Source of the DNA: an uncultured Sinobacteraceae bacterium | GTDB taxonomy: Bacteria > Pseudomonadota > Gammaproteobacteria > Nevskiales > Nevskiaceae | Reading direction: 5' to 3' | Length of the DNA: 64,000 bases | Assembly: GCA_903822975.1 (NCBI GenBank) | Contig: CAIJRD010000005.1 | Span: 1 to 64,000 of the forward strand | Shown: positions 1 through 8,757 of the stretch, piece after piece | Layout of the letters: each line of letters opens with the position of its first letter | Numbering within the stretch: the first letter of the stretch is position 1 | Translations under genes and position numbers: made by a program | The notes under the pieces: generated by a model | What the model saw: only the letters and a program-made list of their open reading frames with translations | Database searches by the model: none | What the model was told of the DNA's origin: nothing

Positions 1-1
1 A

Positions 2-1888
2 ACAACGACGTTTCCCTTGCTGGGGAGTTCGCACGGCGGACACCTTTGGGGTGACTACTGCGAAGGCAAACCCGACAGCGCCGCACTGCCGGCGGATCCG
101 CGCAGCTTGATTCAGCCGGGCGTGAATCAGGGCAAGGCGGTCAACTTCAATACTTACTGGCGCAGCTGCGCGAATCTGAATCCAGCGCCCACCACCTGCG
201 GACAATACCGCCAGCAGGTTCTGGCGGGCGCAACGCTGATGCAGGGACAGGGCATGGTCGGCGCGGCGACCTTTCTCGGTGGCGACACCAGCGATTCCCT
301 ATTCGCCATTCCCAATGATGCCTTCAACAAGGTCTGGCGACGCTGGGGCCTGAATTCACGGCCGGCACAATTCGATCAGCTGGTCGCCGAACGTTACGGC
401 TCCGCCTTGAGTCCCAGCCGCAATCCTTATCCATTGTCGGGCGAGGATCCCAACAGCAGCAACGGCGGCAGTGGCCAATTGCCGCTGATCTTCACACAGG
501 TTCGCAAAGCCGATGGCTCCTGGACCGGCAAGATCGGTATCAAGGGCTGCAACATCTGCCACAGCGGGCAGGTCGGAAGCGCCGCGGACGGAGCGGGACT
601 CGGCGTCCAATATGGCGGTGCCGGCAGCATCGGCGACTTCTCGGTGCTGCTGCGTGATTTCGATGGCGTCGGTTCGCTGCTACCGGCCTTGATCACGAAA
701 TCGCGCGGCACCGGTGCGATCGATCAGTTCCAACTGGGCTATCTGCTGTTCAGCAAGGGCAATCCGGCGCTGTTGGCGAATCCCAAAATTCTTTTCAGCG
801 GCGCGATCGGCACGATCAAGAGTCCGAATTTCTGGAACATGGGACATCGTCCGCAGAAGTTTCACGGCGCGGTGCTGCCGATGGATGCCAATCGGATCGA
901 CATGGCCGAGTACTACCCGTTCCAGGATTTCCTGCAGGGTAAGGATCCGACCGACTGGGTCGATGCACACGATCGCAGCGCCCAGACCTGGGCCGAGTCG
1001 CTGTCGTCGCCGACCTACCCTGGTCCGATCAATACCGCGCTGGCCGAGCAAGGCGCAATCCTGTTCCACAGTAAGGACCTCTGGGCCCCAAATCTGAACA
1101 ACCCGGTACCGAAGCCCGCAGGCGGCAATGGTTCCTGCGCGAGTTGTCACGGCGCCTACTCACCGCGATTCGTTAACGATCCAAGCTATCTCGATTCGCC
1201 GGCGCTGGAAGGTATTGCTGCTGACGATGTACCGATGAACGTGATTGGCAGCGATCCGGTCTACATCAACAGCATGCAGTCGCTGAAAGATCCAGACGGC
1301 GGATACAACCAAGCGAGCGCGAAGAACGACTTTCTCTACTGTGGCATCGGCGCGCTGGGCGATTCGCAAACACCCGGCATGCTGGCGCCGCCGCTGTATG
1401 GCGTATGGGCCGCTGCGCCGTATCTGCACAACGGTTCGGTTCCGACCGTTTGGGAAGTGCTGAAACCGTCGGATCGTCACGACATCTGGCGTCGCGTTTC
1501 GTCGCCGGCACCTGCGGGTCTCGAAAACAAAGTGGTGATGGGCTACGACACCAATCTGCAGCGGGCCTACGATCCGGTGCATCTGGGATGGCGCTACGAC
1601 GTGGTGCAGTGCGGCGACAACGGCACCACGCCGTTCGTCAACTGCAACAAGGATCCAGCGGATGCGCCAGTCAATGTGCAGCAGTGGCTCGGCGATCTCT
1701 ACTCGAAAATCGGTTTGTTATGGCTGATCCCGCTGCCAAACGAACTGCTGCTGTCGCAACAGCAGATCGAAGGGCGCAAGGTCTACAACACGCATCTCTA
1801 TAGCCAGAGCAATCAAGGCCACGAATTCACCGCGGTGCTGACCGATGCCGAGCGCGCGGCGCTCATCGAATATCTGAAGACGTTGTAG
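2..1888 (+). CDS. Di-haem c-type cytochrome, RoxA/MauG-like (5' partial)
   Basis: The frame is open to the first base of the window, so the N-terminus and any signal peptide lie outside; the TTG at 17 is only the first start-like codon inside. Two haem-attachment motifs are visible, CNICH (codon at 548) and CASCH (codon at 1136), about 196 residues apart. Near the C-terminus 'APYLHNGSVPT' resembles the distal motif of di-haem peroxidases. Rubber oxygenase RoxA, from memory, has two CxxCH motifs at a nearly identical spacing, so a periplasmic oxygenase or peroxidase acting on a hydrophobic substrate is an inference worth holding. A plain electron-carrier cytochrome is the alternative. It opens a cluster of acyl-CoA and alcohol dehydrogenase genes, which fits a catabolic role. 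Confidence 0.8.
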   Translation, partial: TTTFPLLGSSHGGHLWGDYCEGKPDSAALPADPRSLIQPGVNQGKAVNFNTYWRSCANLNPAPTTCGQYRQQVLAGATLMQGQGMVGAATFLGGDTSDSLFAIPNDAFNKVWRRWGLNSRPAQFDQLVAERYGSALSPSRNPYPLSGEDPNSSNGGSGQLPLIFTQVRKADGSWTGKIGIKGCNICHSGQVGSAADGAGLGVQYGGAGSIGDFSVLLRDFDGVGSLLPALITKSRGTGAIDQFQLGYLLFSKGNPALLANPKILFSGAIGTIKSPNFWNMGHRPQKFHGAVLPMDANRIDMAEYYPFQDFLQGKDPTDWVDAHDRSAQTWAESLSSPTYPGPINTALAEQGAILFHSKDLWAPNLNNPVPKPAGGNGSCASCHGAYSPRFVNDPSYLDSPALEGIAADDVPMNVIGSDPVYINSMQSLKDPDGGYNQASAKNDFLYCGIGALGDSQTPGMLAPPLYGVWAAAPYLHNGSVPTVWEVLKPSDRHDIWRRVSSPAPAGLENKVVMGYDTNLQRAYDPVHLGWRYDVVQCGDNGTTPFVNCNKDPADAPVNVQQWLGDLYSKIGLLWLIPLPNELLLSQQQIEGRKVYNTHLYSQSNQGHEFTAVLTDAERAALIEYLKTL

Positions 1889-1981
1889 TCGCGCGCACCG
1901 CCGGAGCATCGAATTCTTACGCGGCACAACATCGGTACCGACTTCATCGATGATCTGCGCATAACTGCACATCGGGCGCAG

Positions 1982-2305
1982 GTGAATCGTCGGGAGAACC
2001 TGCCGGTACGTGTCCTTGTGCTGCTGCACTCGCGCGAGGAAGGCTGCCCGACCCTGAGAATGGTGGCGTGCAGCCTGCGCATGTCGTCGCGAACATTGAA
2101 CCGCCGTCTGCAAGCGAGGGGGTTTAGCTTCCGGAATTTGCAGAGCGGTGTGCGTTACGCGCGCACTTTGCAATTGATGTGTCAGCGCGACCTGAGCATC
2201 GACGAGATCGCGGCGCGCCTCGGCTACAGCAACCAGGCCAATTTCACGCGCGTGTTTCGGCGCTGGACTGGCCGCGCGCCGAGCGTGTTTAGGCAGCAAC
2301 TGTAG
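1982..2305 (+). pseudogene. Truncated AraC-family regulator (HTH domain only)
   Basis: The 107-residue product covers only the C-terminal double helix-turn-helix of AraC/XylS regulators: 'VACSLRMSSRTLNRRLQ' is the first HTH, 'IDEIAARLGYSNQANFTRVF' the second, followed by 'RRWTGRAPS'. The roughly 200-residue N-terminal ligand-binding domain of this OruR-like family is missing. It begins at a GTG, lies in the same frame as the cytochrome gene, and the codons between that gene's stop (1886-1888) and the GTG are open and look regulator-like. Most likely a remnant left by a deletion that removed the 5' half. A functional HTH-only protein cannot be excluded. Confidence 0.6.
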
Positions 2306-2395
2306 GCGCAGAGCCCGCTTGATGAGATCGGTGCTCCGTGTCGGGTCTGCCCGTTTAGCCGCCGCGCGAGGTGCGCCCGACGGGGCCACGTCAAG

Positions 2396-2450
2396 TTTGT
2401 CGGCCGCTTTCCGGATTTCACAAGCGGTTGTCCGCGTCGCGCATTCTGCG
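2396..2450 (+). promoter_or_regulatory. Shared operator/promoter element, copy 1
   Basis: This element sits 66 bp before the acyl-CoA dehydrogenase ATG. It aligns without gaps to 9354-9408, in front of the DUF1302 gene, with 40 of 55 positions identical by hand count and 24 of 27 in the core. The core holds the near-palindrome ACAAGCGGTTGT at 2420-2431 followed by CCGC. Such a 12-bp palindrome is typical of TetR-family operators; the regulator is not in the window. No clear -10 hexamer was found. Confidence 0.65.
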
Positions 2451-2516
2451 GCGTAGCAGGTGCCGCGTACGCTGAAAAAAAGCAACAAGCGTTGTTCAAC
2501 GACGAGGAGTGTCTAA

Positions 2517-3659
2517 ATGATTCCGCGCACCCTGTTTGGCCCCGAGCATGAAGCGTTCCGTAAGACGCTGCGTCGTTTCTTCGCAGAAGAAGTGATGCCG
2601 CATCACGAGCGCTGGGAGGAACAGACGCACGTCGACCGCCAGATCTGGCATCGTGCCGGCGAACTCGGCTTTCTTTGCCTGACCATTCCCGAGGCATACG
2701 GCGGCATGGGGGCGGACCGGCTCTACAGTGCGATCCTAATGGAAGAGCAGACCTTCGCTGGGGCTTCGGGCGTTGGCTTTGCAGTGCACTCGGACATCAT
2801 CGCCAATTACATCTGCAACTTCGGCAACGAAGCGCAGAAGCGCCATTGGCTGCCGAAGATGGCGTCGGGTGAAGCCATCGGCGCCGTCGCGATGACCGAG
2901 CCGGGCACCGGTTCCGATCTGCAGGCGATCAAGACACACGCTCGCAAGGATGGCGACGACTACGTTCTCAACGGCTCGAAGATTTTCATTACCAACGGCT
3001 ATCTGAGCGATGTCGTTGTCGTTGCGGTGAAGACCGGCGACAGCGGCGACGGTGCCAAGGACGTGTCGCTGATCCTGGTGGAAGCCGGGACGCCCGGCTT
3101 CACCAAGGCCAGGCCGCTGAAGAAAGTTGGCATGAAGGCACAGGATACCTGCGAGCTGTACTTCGATAACGTCCGCGTGCCGCAATCGAATCTGCTGGGT
3201 GCGAGGGAAGGCATGGGTTTCGTCATGTTGATGAAGGAACTCGCCTGGGAACGGCTGATCATCGCGATTCTGTCGATTGCCGGTGCACAGGCGGCCTTGC
3301 AGTACACCTTGGAGTACACACGCAGCCGCAAGGTATTCGGCAAGCCGGTGGCGGCGTATCAGAACACGCGCTTCAAACTCGCGGAGATGAAAGCGGAAAT
3401 CACGATCGGCCAAGTGTTCGTCGATCGTTGCCTGGAACTCCAGTTGCACGAGAAGCTCGCGCCCGATGCCGCAGCGGCCGCCAAATATTGGACGTCGGAC
3501 CTGCTGTGCAAGGTGGTCGATGAATGCGTGCAGCTGCACGGCGGCTACGGCTACATGCTCGAATACCCGATCGCACGCGCCTACATCGATTCGCGTGCAA
3601 GCCGCATCTACGGCGGGACCAACGAGATCATGAAGGAATTGATCGCGCGGACCCTGTAA
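2517..3659 (+). CDS. Acyl-CoA dehydrogenase
   Basis: A full-length 380-residue FAD-dependent acyl-CoA dehydrogenase, catalysing alpha,beta-desaturation of an acyl-CoA and passing electrons to ETF. Family signatures visible are 'AMTEPGTGSDLQAIKT' (about residues 125-140), the 'RKVFGKPVAAYQ' segment near 275, and the C-terminal 'QLHGGYGYMLEYPIAR...GGTNEIMKE'. The usual catalytic glutamate region of the medium-chain group is represented by 'YGGTNEI'. A GAGGAG Shine-Dalgarno sequence ends 9 bases before the ATG. The substrate is not determinable from sequence. The shared operator upstream and the acyl-CoA ligase downstream place it in a fatty-acid, branched-acid or terpenoid degradation route. 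Confidence 0.93.
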   Translation: MIPRTLFGPEHEAFRKTLRRFFAEEVMPHHERWEEQTHVDRQIWHRAGELGFLCLTIPEAYGGMGADRLYSAILMEEQTFAGASGVGFAVHSDIIANYICNFGNEAQKRHWLPKMASGEAIGAVAMTEPGTGSDLQAIKTHARKDGDDYVLNGSKIFITNGYLSDVVVVAVKTGDSGDGAKDVSLILVEAGTPGFTKARPLKKVGMKAQDTCELYFDNVRVPQSNLLGAREGMGFVMLMKELAWERLIIAILSIAGAQAALQYTLEYTRSRKVFGKPVAAYQNTRFKLAEMKAEITIGQVFVDRCLELQLHEKLAPDAAAAAKYWTSDLLCKVVDECVQLHGGYGYMLEYPIARAYIDSRASRIYGGTNEIMKELIARTL

Positions 3660-4028
3660 TTAATTTAAACATTATCGATGGCGGGCAGGTGCGTCACCAA
3701 TCTTTCGCCGGCTTTATTTCGAAAGTCCATCGCTTTTCGCCAGCGGTCTCGCGCAATCCACCGAACTGATCTTGCAACTGCGCGGCAGTGCGGATCAGTG
3801 ACTCGTCGAAGGTGCGCGCATTGCCTTGCAGCACCACCAGGGACGCGGCGATGGCTGCGTAGCGACGCGGGGCAACCGGTCCTGGGATGGACGATCGCGC
3901 CTGCGATTGCAGGCGGCGTGGAGTGATCGAGCATTGCGCTGCTTCAATGCTGGCAACGCATCTGGAAACCTGCAGTCGGCGTGGGCTGATGACGGTTAAA
4001 GAAGTAGCTTGAGGGGGAGAAGATTGGG
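3660..4028 (+). other. Intergenic stretch without a supported gene
   Basis: About 370 bases between the dehydrogenase and the ligase. It starts with an AT-rich run (TAATTAATTTAAACATTATC). Two minus-strand open frames run through it (3694-4035 and 3665-3934), but neither resembles a family I know, neither has a convincing ribosome site, and one overlaps the ligase start. It may hold the decayed 3' end of a former gene. A GGGGGAGA ribosome site for the next gene lies near 4013-4020. Confidence 0.4.
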
Positions 4029-5708
4029 ATGACATCGGACAATTCCGACTTGCTGAACTGCATGCTGCGCTGGGAGCGCGCTACGCCGGATGTGGTGTAT
4101 CTGACGCAGCCGTATCCTGGCGACGAGGTGATGCACTACAGCTGGCGCCAGGTCGCGGATCAAGCACGACGCATGGCGAGCTATCTGGGCACGCTCGACC
4201 TGCCGCCAGGCAGCAATATCGGTCTGCTTGGCAAGAACAGCGCGCACTGGATCATGGCGGATCTGGCGATCTGGATGGCCGGACACGTCAGCGTGCCGCT
4301 GTATCCGACGCTCAATGCGGACACTGCCCGCTACATCATCGAACACAGCGAACTGAAGGTGCTGTTCCTCGGCAAGATGGATGGCAGCACCGACACCTGG
4401 AACGATCTGCAGCACGGCCTGCCCGACGATCTGCTGATGATCGGACTGCCGTTGTCGCCACGCAGCGAGTTGCCGCAGTGGCTTCATTTAATCGAGCTGC
4501 ATCCGCCGCTGCAGGTTCTGGCGCAACGCGCGCCCGATGCGCTGGCGACGATCGTCTATACCTCGGGCAGTACCGGACGCCCCAAGGGCGTCATGCACAG
4601 TTTCCGCTCCATGACGGCGGGCCTGCACGGCGTGCAGCAGATGTGGTCGGCATCGCCACAGGACCGCATGCTGTCGTATCTGCCGCTGGCACATGTCGCC
4701 GAGCGCGCGGCAGTGGAATGCGCATCGCTGTTCTTCGGTTTCAGAGTTTATTTTTCCGAGCGGCTGGAGACGTTTCAGCAGGATCTGAAGCGTGCGCGGC
4801 CGACGCTGTTCTTTTCAGTGCCGCGCCTGTGGACCAAGTTCTATCTGGCAATCAACAGCAAACTACCGCCGAGCAAGCAGCGGCTACTGTTCGCAATGCC
4901 GGTGCTGTCGAAGCTGGTCAAGAAGAAAATCCTCGGCGAGCTTGGGCTGGATCACGTGCGAGTCGCACTAACCGGTGCAGCACCATTGCCGCCAGACATC
5001 ATCGCCTGGTATCGCAGGCTGGGACTCGAACTGCTGGAGATCTACGGCATGACCGAGAACTTCGGCAACTCACACGCAAGCCGGCCCGGCGCGGTGCGGG
5101 TCGGCTATGTCGGCAGCACGTCGCCGGGGACGCATTGCCGTATTGCCGACAACGGCGAACTGGAAGTGAAGAGTCCCAGCCAAATGCTTGGCTACTATAA
5201 GGCGACGGATAAAACCGCCGAAGAGGTCACCGCAGACGGCTACTTCCGAACCGGAGATCTCGGCGAGATCGACGCGCAAGGCCGCCTGCGAATCTCCGGC
5301 AGGGTCAAGGAATTGTTCAAGACCAGCAAGGGCAAGTACATCGCGCCGGTGCCGATTGAGAACAAGCTCAATCATCCGAAAATTGAAGTGAGCTGCGTCA
5401 CCGGTCCGGGACGGCCGCAACCGTTCGTGCTGCTGATGCCCTCGCTTGACGCACAGCAGGAATTGCGTGAAGGCGTGCTCAGTCGCGATGCCTTGACCGC
5501 GGCATTTGCCGACCTGCTCGAGCAGGTGAACGGCACGTTGGAGGATCACGAGCGGCTCGCATATGCCGTCGTCGTGCGCGATCAGTGGACCATCGAAAAC
5601 GGCTGTCTCACGCCGACCATGAAGATCAAGCGCAACGTCATCGAAGCACGCTATCTGCCAAAGGCCGAGACTTGGGAGAAGTCGCGTTCGAGCGTCGTGT
5701 GGGAATAG
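4029..5708 (+). CDS. Long-chain acyl-CoA ligase (AMP-binding)
   Basis: A 559-residue adenylate-forming enzyme that activates a carboxylic acid with ATP and CoA. Core motifs are in order: the P-loop-like A3 motif 'TIVYTSGSTGRPKGVMHSF' (near residue 175), A5 'EIYGMTE' (near 340), A7/A8 'GYFRTGDLGEIDAQGRLRI' then 'GRVKELFKTSKGKYIAP'. The last matches the long-chain (FACL/ACSBG-like) subgroup, in which 'KELFKTSKGKY' is characteristic. The start is set by a purine-rich ribosome site at 4013-4020. With the preceding acyl-CoA dehydrogenase it supplies the first two steps of a beta-oxidation-type pathway. The acid used cannot be predicted. Confidence 0.92.
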   Translation: MTSDNSDLLNCMLRWERATPDVVYLTQPYPGDEVMHYSWRQVADQARRMASYLGTLDLPPGSNIGLLGKNSAHWIMADLAIWMAGHVSVPLYPTLNADTARYIIEHSELKVLFLGKMDGSTDTWNDLQHGLPDDLLMIGLPLSPRSELPQWLHLIELHPPLQVLAQRAPDALATIVYTSGSTGRPKGVMHSFRSMTAGLHGVQQMWSASPQDRMLSYLPLAHVAERAAVECASLFFGFRVYFSERLETFQQDLKRARPTLFFSVPRLWTKFYLAINSKLPPSKQRLLFAMPVLSKLVKKKILGELGLDHVRVALTGAAPLPPDIIAWYRRLGLELLEIYGMTENFGNSHASRPGAVRVGYVGSTSPGTHCRIADNGELEVKSPSQMLGYYKATDKTAEEVTADGYFRTGDLGEIDAQGRLRISGRVKELFKTSKGKYIAPVPIENKLNHPKIEVSCVTGPGRPQPFVLLMPSLDAQQELREGVLSRDALTAAFADLLEQVNGTLEDHERLAYAVVVRDQWTIENGCLTPTMKIKRNVIEARYLPKAETWEKSRSSVVWE

Positions 5709-5735
5709 GCGTCGCGCCTTGGCGCGTTGACAGGT

Positions 5736-6740
5736 TCACGAACGCGTCAGGCCAGGGGTAACGCCTTTCCAGCGTTTGAACGCGTGGCTAAATGCGGCGG
5801 CATCTGAATAACCGAGGCGCTCTGCAATATCCGCGAGTTTCATGCGTGCGCTGCCGATAAGCTCTTCAGCGAGCGTCATCAGCGCCTCGTCGCGCAATGC
5901 ACGGAAGGTGGTGCCCTCGTCGGACAGCCGGCGGCGCAAGGTGCGCGACGTGATGCAGAGTTCGGCGGCGAGTACTTCCATGTCAGTGGCCTGCGCCGGA
6001 CGCCGCAGGATGATGTCGCGCACGCGCGCGGAAAGCCCAGTACGAGCGCGGCGGCGCTCAACCAGACGCTGACATTCGGCTTCGCACATGCGTGCGGTGA
6101 CCTCGTTCGCCTGCGGCAGCGGTTGCTCAAGCGCATAACGGTCGAGCACGAATAGCGTGTGCCTGGCGCCAAACTCCGGCATCAGTCCGAACAGTTCCTT
6201 GAAGCGATCGGCATAGCCCGGCCGCGGGAAACTGAACGACATGCGCAGCGGCGGTAGCGACCGTGGACCGACCTGACGCTGGATGTGCAAAATGGCGGCA
6301 GCGTCGCGTTCAATCAGATACTGCTGCACCTCGACCGGGAGCTTGCGATAGTCGAGCCGCAGCCGTGCTTCATTGCCGCTTTCTTCGAGAGTGAGTTCAC
6401 CAAACACCGCGCTGAGATCGAGATAGCGCAATGCCAACAGCAAAGCTTCGTGCAAGCTGCTGCTGCTGAACAGGGCATAGCCCCAGATACCGAAATCGGT
6501 CAGGCGATAACGCAGTCCGACTTCGAGCGCCAGACCTTTCACCTGCGGCAAGGCAGCGACGACGTTGCGGATCAGCCGCAATTCCTGTTGCGGCTCGATC
6601 TCGGCTGCAGCGTCGCGGACAGTGGCGGCGTCGATGCCGGTCTGGTGCAGACATGTCGCGATCGAAGCGCCATGTCCTTGCGCCACCTCCAATAGGTGGC
6701 GTGCGCCAGAGATCGCATGGGGAAGATTCCAATCGGGCAT
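5736..6740 (-). CDS. AraC-family transcriptional regulator (OruR-like)
   Basis: The open frame extends to 6989, but the ATG at 6738-6740 (protein 'MPDWNLPHAIS...') gives the usual 334-residue length of this family. Residues 20-200 match the N-terminal arabinose-binding-like domain of the OruR/ArgR-type AraC group; the C-terminus carries two HTH motifs, 'MEVLAAELCITSRTLRRRL' and 'LADIAERLGYSDAAAFSHAF', followed by 'KRWKGVTPG'. It is divergent from the GMC oxidoreductase gene and has two direct ACTGTCC half-sites just upstream, so autoregulation and control of the alcohol dehydrogenase are likely. Its inducer is unknown; a lipid or amino-acid derived ligand would be usual for the family. Confidence 0.9.
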   Translation of the reverse strand: MPDWNLPHAISGARHLLEVAQGHGASIATCLHQTGIDAATVRDAAAEIEPQQELRLIRNVVAALPQVKGLALEVGLRYRLTDFGIWGYALFSSSSLHEALLLALRYLDLSAVFGELTLEESGNEARLRLDYRKLPVEVQQYLIERDAAAILHIQRQVGPRSLPPLRMSFSFPRPGYADRFKELFGLMPEFGARHTLFVLDRYALEQPLPQANEVTARMCEAECQRLVERRRARTGLSARVRDIILRRPAQATDMEVLAAELCITSRTLRRRLSDEGTTFRALRDEALMTLAEELIGSARMKLADIAERLGYSDAAAFSHAFKRWKGVTPGLTRS

Positions 6741-6757
6741 GTTCGAATGAGACCGTG

Positions 6758-6785
6758 ACTGTCCGAAATTATCAATCCACTGTCC
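6758..6785. promoter_or_regulatory. Candidate AraC-type direct-repeat operator
   Basis: Two identical ACTGTCC heptamers at 6758-6764 and 6779-6785 are spaced 21 bp apart, two helical turns, the arrangement expected for an AraC-family dimer. A related CCTGTCA follows at 6789-6795. They lie 18-45 bp upstream of the regulator start and about 245 bp upstream of the divergent GMC gene. The rest of the 289-bp divergent region shows no clear sigma-70 promoter. Confidence 0.4.
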
Positions 6786-7029
6786 TGACCTGTCATCCAG
6801 TCGCCTGGCCAGGCTGCGTAAGCTGGCCACTCCAACGGGCAACCATGATGAACTGCGCGAAAAATTTTCAGTTGGGGCTCCGAGGTGATGATCCACCGGC
6901 AATCGATGGCGCGTCTGCATGCCTGCGCCATATGCGCCTGCCCGCCCAATTTCAGGCAGCAGGAGTGTTCGCAAAAGTAGACGCCGCAATGTTTGAAGCG
7001 GGATCGAAAATCGGATTCTCGACGCACTG

Positions 7030-8700
7030 ATGCGAAGCTTCGACTACCTGATCGTCGGCGCGGGCTCCGCCGGCTGCGTACTCGCCAATCGCCTGAGCGC
7101 CGACGGACGTCATCGCGTCTGCGTGCTGGAAGCCGGGCCGCGCGACTGGAATCCGCTGATTCGCCTGCCTACTGGCCTGATCCTGCTGGTGCGCGGCTGG
7201 TTCTGCAACTGGAAATACTGGAGCGAACCCCAGCGGCATATGCACGGCCGGCGCATGTACCAGCCGCGCGGCAAGACACTCGGTGGCTCCAGTAGCATCA
7301 ACGCGCAGGTCTACATCCGTGGCCATGCCGCCGACTTCGATCACTGGGCGAGTCTCGGTTGCAGCGGCTGGTCATACGAGGAGCTGCTGCCGTATTTTCG
7401 CCAATCGGAAAACTACGAACCGAGCAGCGCGCCGCAGGACCAGCGCTTCCATGGCAAAGGCGGACCGCTGAACATCGCCGAGCGCGGCGTACTGAATCCG
7501 CTAAGTCAGGCCTTTCTCGACGCCGCCGCGCAAGCCGGGCTGCCGCGCAGCAGCGATTTCAATGGTGCACGGCAGACCGGTTTTGGTGTGTTGCATCGTT
7601 ATCATCGCAATGGCGAACGCTGCAGCAATGCCACCGGGTATTTGCGTCCAGCCGAACCGCGCGAGAATCTTCGCATCGTCACCGGCGCGCAGGTGACGCG
7701 CGTGCTGTTCGACGGCAAGCGTGCGGTGGGCGTCGAGTACCAATCTCGGGGGCGCGCCCATCAGTTGCACGCTTCACGCGAAGTGATACTCAGTGGTGGC
7801 GCCTTCAATTCGCCGCAATTGCTGATGCTTTCGGGCGTCGGGCCACGCGAGGAACTGGCGCGGCACGGCATTCCGATGCTGCACGAACTGCCCGGCGTCG
7901 GGCGCAATCTGCAGGACCATCTCGATCTTTACGTCGTCACCAAGGCCAAGAGCCGCGTCGGCTTTTCTTTGCGCCCTGGTGCTTGGCCGCGCATCCTCGC
8001 CGGACTGTTTCTTTATGCCGTCCTGCGGCGCGGCTATCTGACCAGCAATCTGGCCGAGGTCGGCGCTTTCGTGCATTCGCTACCCGAAGAGCCGCTGCCG
8101 GATTTGCAATGGCACTTCGCGCCGACGGTGAACGCGTATCACGGTCTGCGGCTCGCACCGTTGTTCGCGCACTACGGCTACTCGATCACGATCAACGAGA
8201 ACCGGCCGCTGTCGCGCGGGTACGTCGGTTTGCAGAGTGCCGATCCGTTGGCGCCACCGCGGATAGATCCTAACTACGGCGCGGAGTCACGCGACATCGA
8301 ACGCCTGGTGCGTGGTGTGAAGCTGGCGCGCGCGGTGCTGGCACAGCCCGCGTTCAATCCACACCGGGAGGTCGAGCTCGCACCCGGACCCTCGGTGCAG
8401 AGCGATGACCAGTTGCGCGATTGGGTGCGCGGCAATGCTGAATCGCTCTATCACCCGGTCGGTACCTGCAAGATGGGTGTGGATCCGATGGCGGTGGTCG
8501 ATCCCAGTCTGCGTGTACAGGGACTGGACGGCCTGCGCGTGATCGACGCGTCGATCATGCCCACTCTGATCGGCGGCAATACCAATGCAGCGGTGACCGC
8601 GATCGGCGAGAAGGGGGCGACGATGGTGCTGGAAGCCGTGGATGCGGGCGAGCGTGCTACCGGCGCAAGCGCTTCGCGCACTGCAGTCGTCACGGCCTGA
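7030..8700 (+). CDS. GMC-family alcohol/choline dehydrogenase
   Basis: A 556-residue FAD-dependent glucose-methanol-choline oxidoreductase. The N-terminal dinucleotide fold 'YLIVGAGSAGCVLANRL' starts at residue 6, the GMC signature 1 region is 'RGKTLGGSSSINAQVYIRG', and 'SGGAFNSPQLLMLSGVGP' is signature 2. The catalytic pair is present as His in 'LYHPVGTCKMG' and Asn in 'GGNTNAAVTAIGEKGA'. The family oxidises alcohols to aldehydes, as BetA does for choline and AlkJ for alkanols, usually at the membrane. The neighbourhood of acyl-CoA ligase and dehydrogenase favours an AlkJ-like aliphatic or terpenoid alcohol over choline, and no betaine aldehyde dehydrogenase is nearby. Confidence 0.92.
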   Translation: MRSFDYLIVGAGSAGCVLANRLSADGRHRVCVLEAGPRDWNPLIRLPTGLILLVRGWFCNWKYWSEPQRHMHGRRMYQPRGKTLGGSSSINAQVYIRGHAADFDHWASLGCSGWSYEELLPYFRQSENYEPSSAPQDQRFHGKGGPLNIAERGVLNPLSQAFLDAAAQAGLPRSSDFNGARQTGFGVLHRYHRNGERCSNATGYLRPAEPRENLRIVTGAQVTRVLFDGKRAVGVEYQSRGRAHQLHASREVILSGGAFNSPQLLMLSGVGPREELARHGIPMLHELPGVGRNLQDHLDLYVVTKAKSRVGFSLRPGAWPRILAGLFLYAVLRRGYLTSNLAEVGAFVHSLPEEPLPDLQWHFAPTVNAYHGLRLAPLFAHYGYSITINENRPLSRGYVGLQSADPLAPPRIDPNYGAESRDIERLVRGVKLARAVLAQPAFNPHREVELAPGPSVQSDDQLRDWVRGNAESLYHPVGTCKMGVDPMAVVDPSLRVQGLDGLRVIDASIMPTLIGGNTNAAVTAIGEKGATMVLEAVDAGERATGASASRTAVVTA

Positions 8701-8757
8701 GCGGCGCGCGCACAGGCGGACATTGGAATATTCGTCACGCTGGAGGAGATTTGAATC

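Noticed and set aside
3694-4035. 113-codon minus-strand frame between the dehydrogenase and ligase
   Set aside because: No family resemblance, no ribosome site, and it overlaps the ligase start.
7030-8700. GMC gene considered as choline dehydrogenase betA
   Set aside because: No betaine aldehyde dehydrogenase, BetI or choline transporter nearby; neighbours point to lipid or alcohol catabolism.
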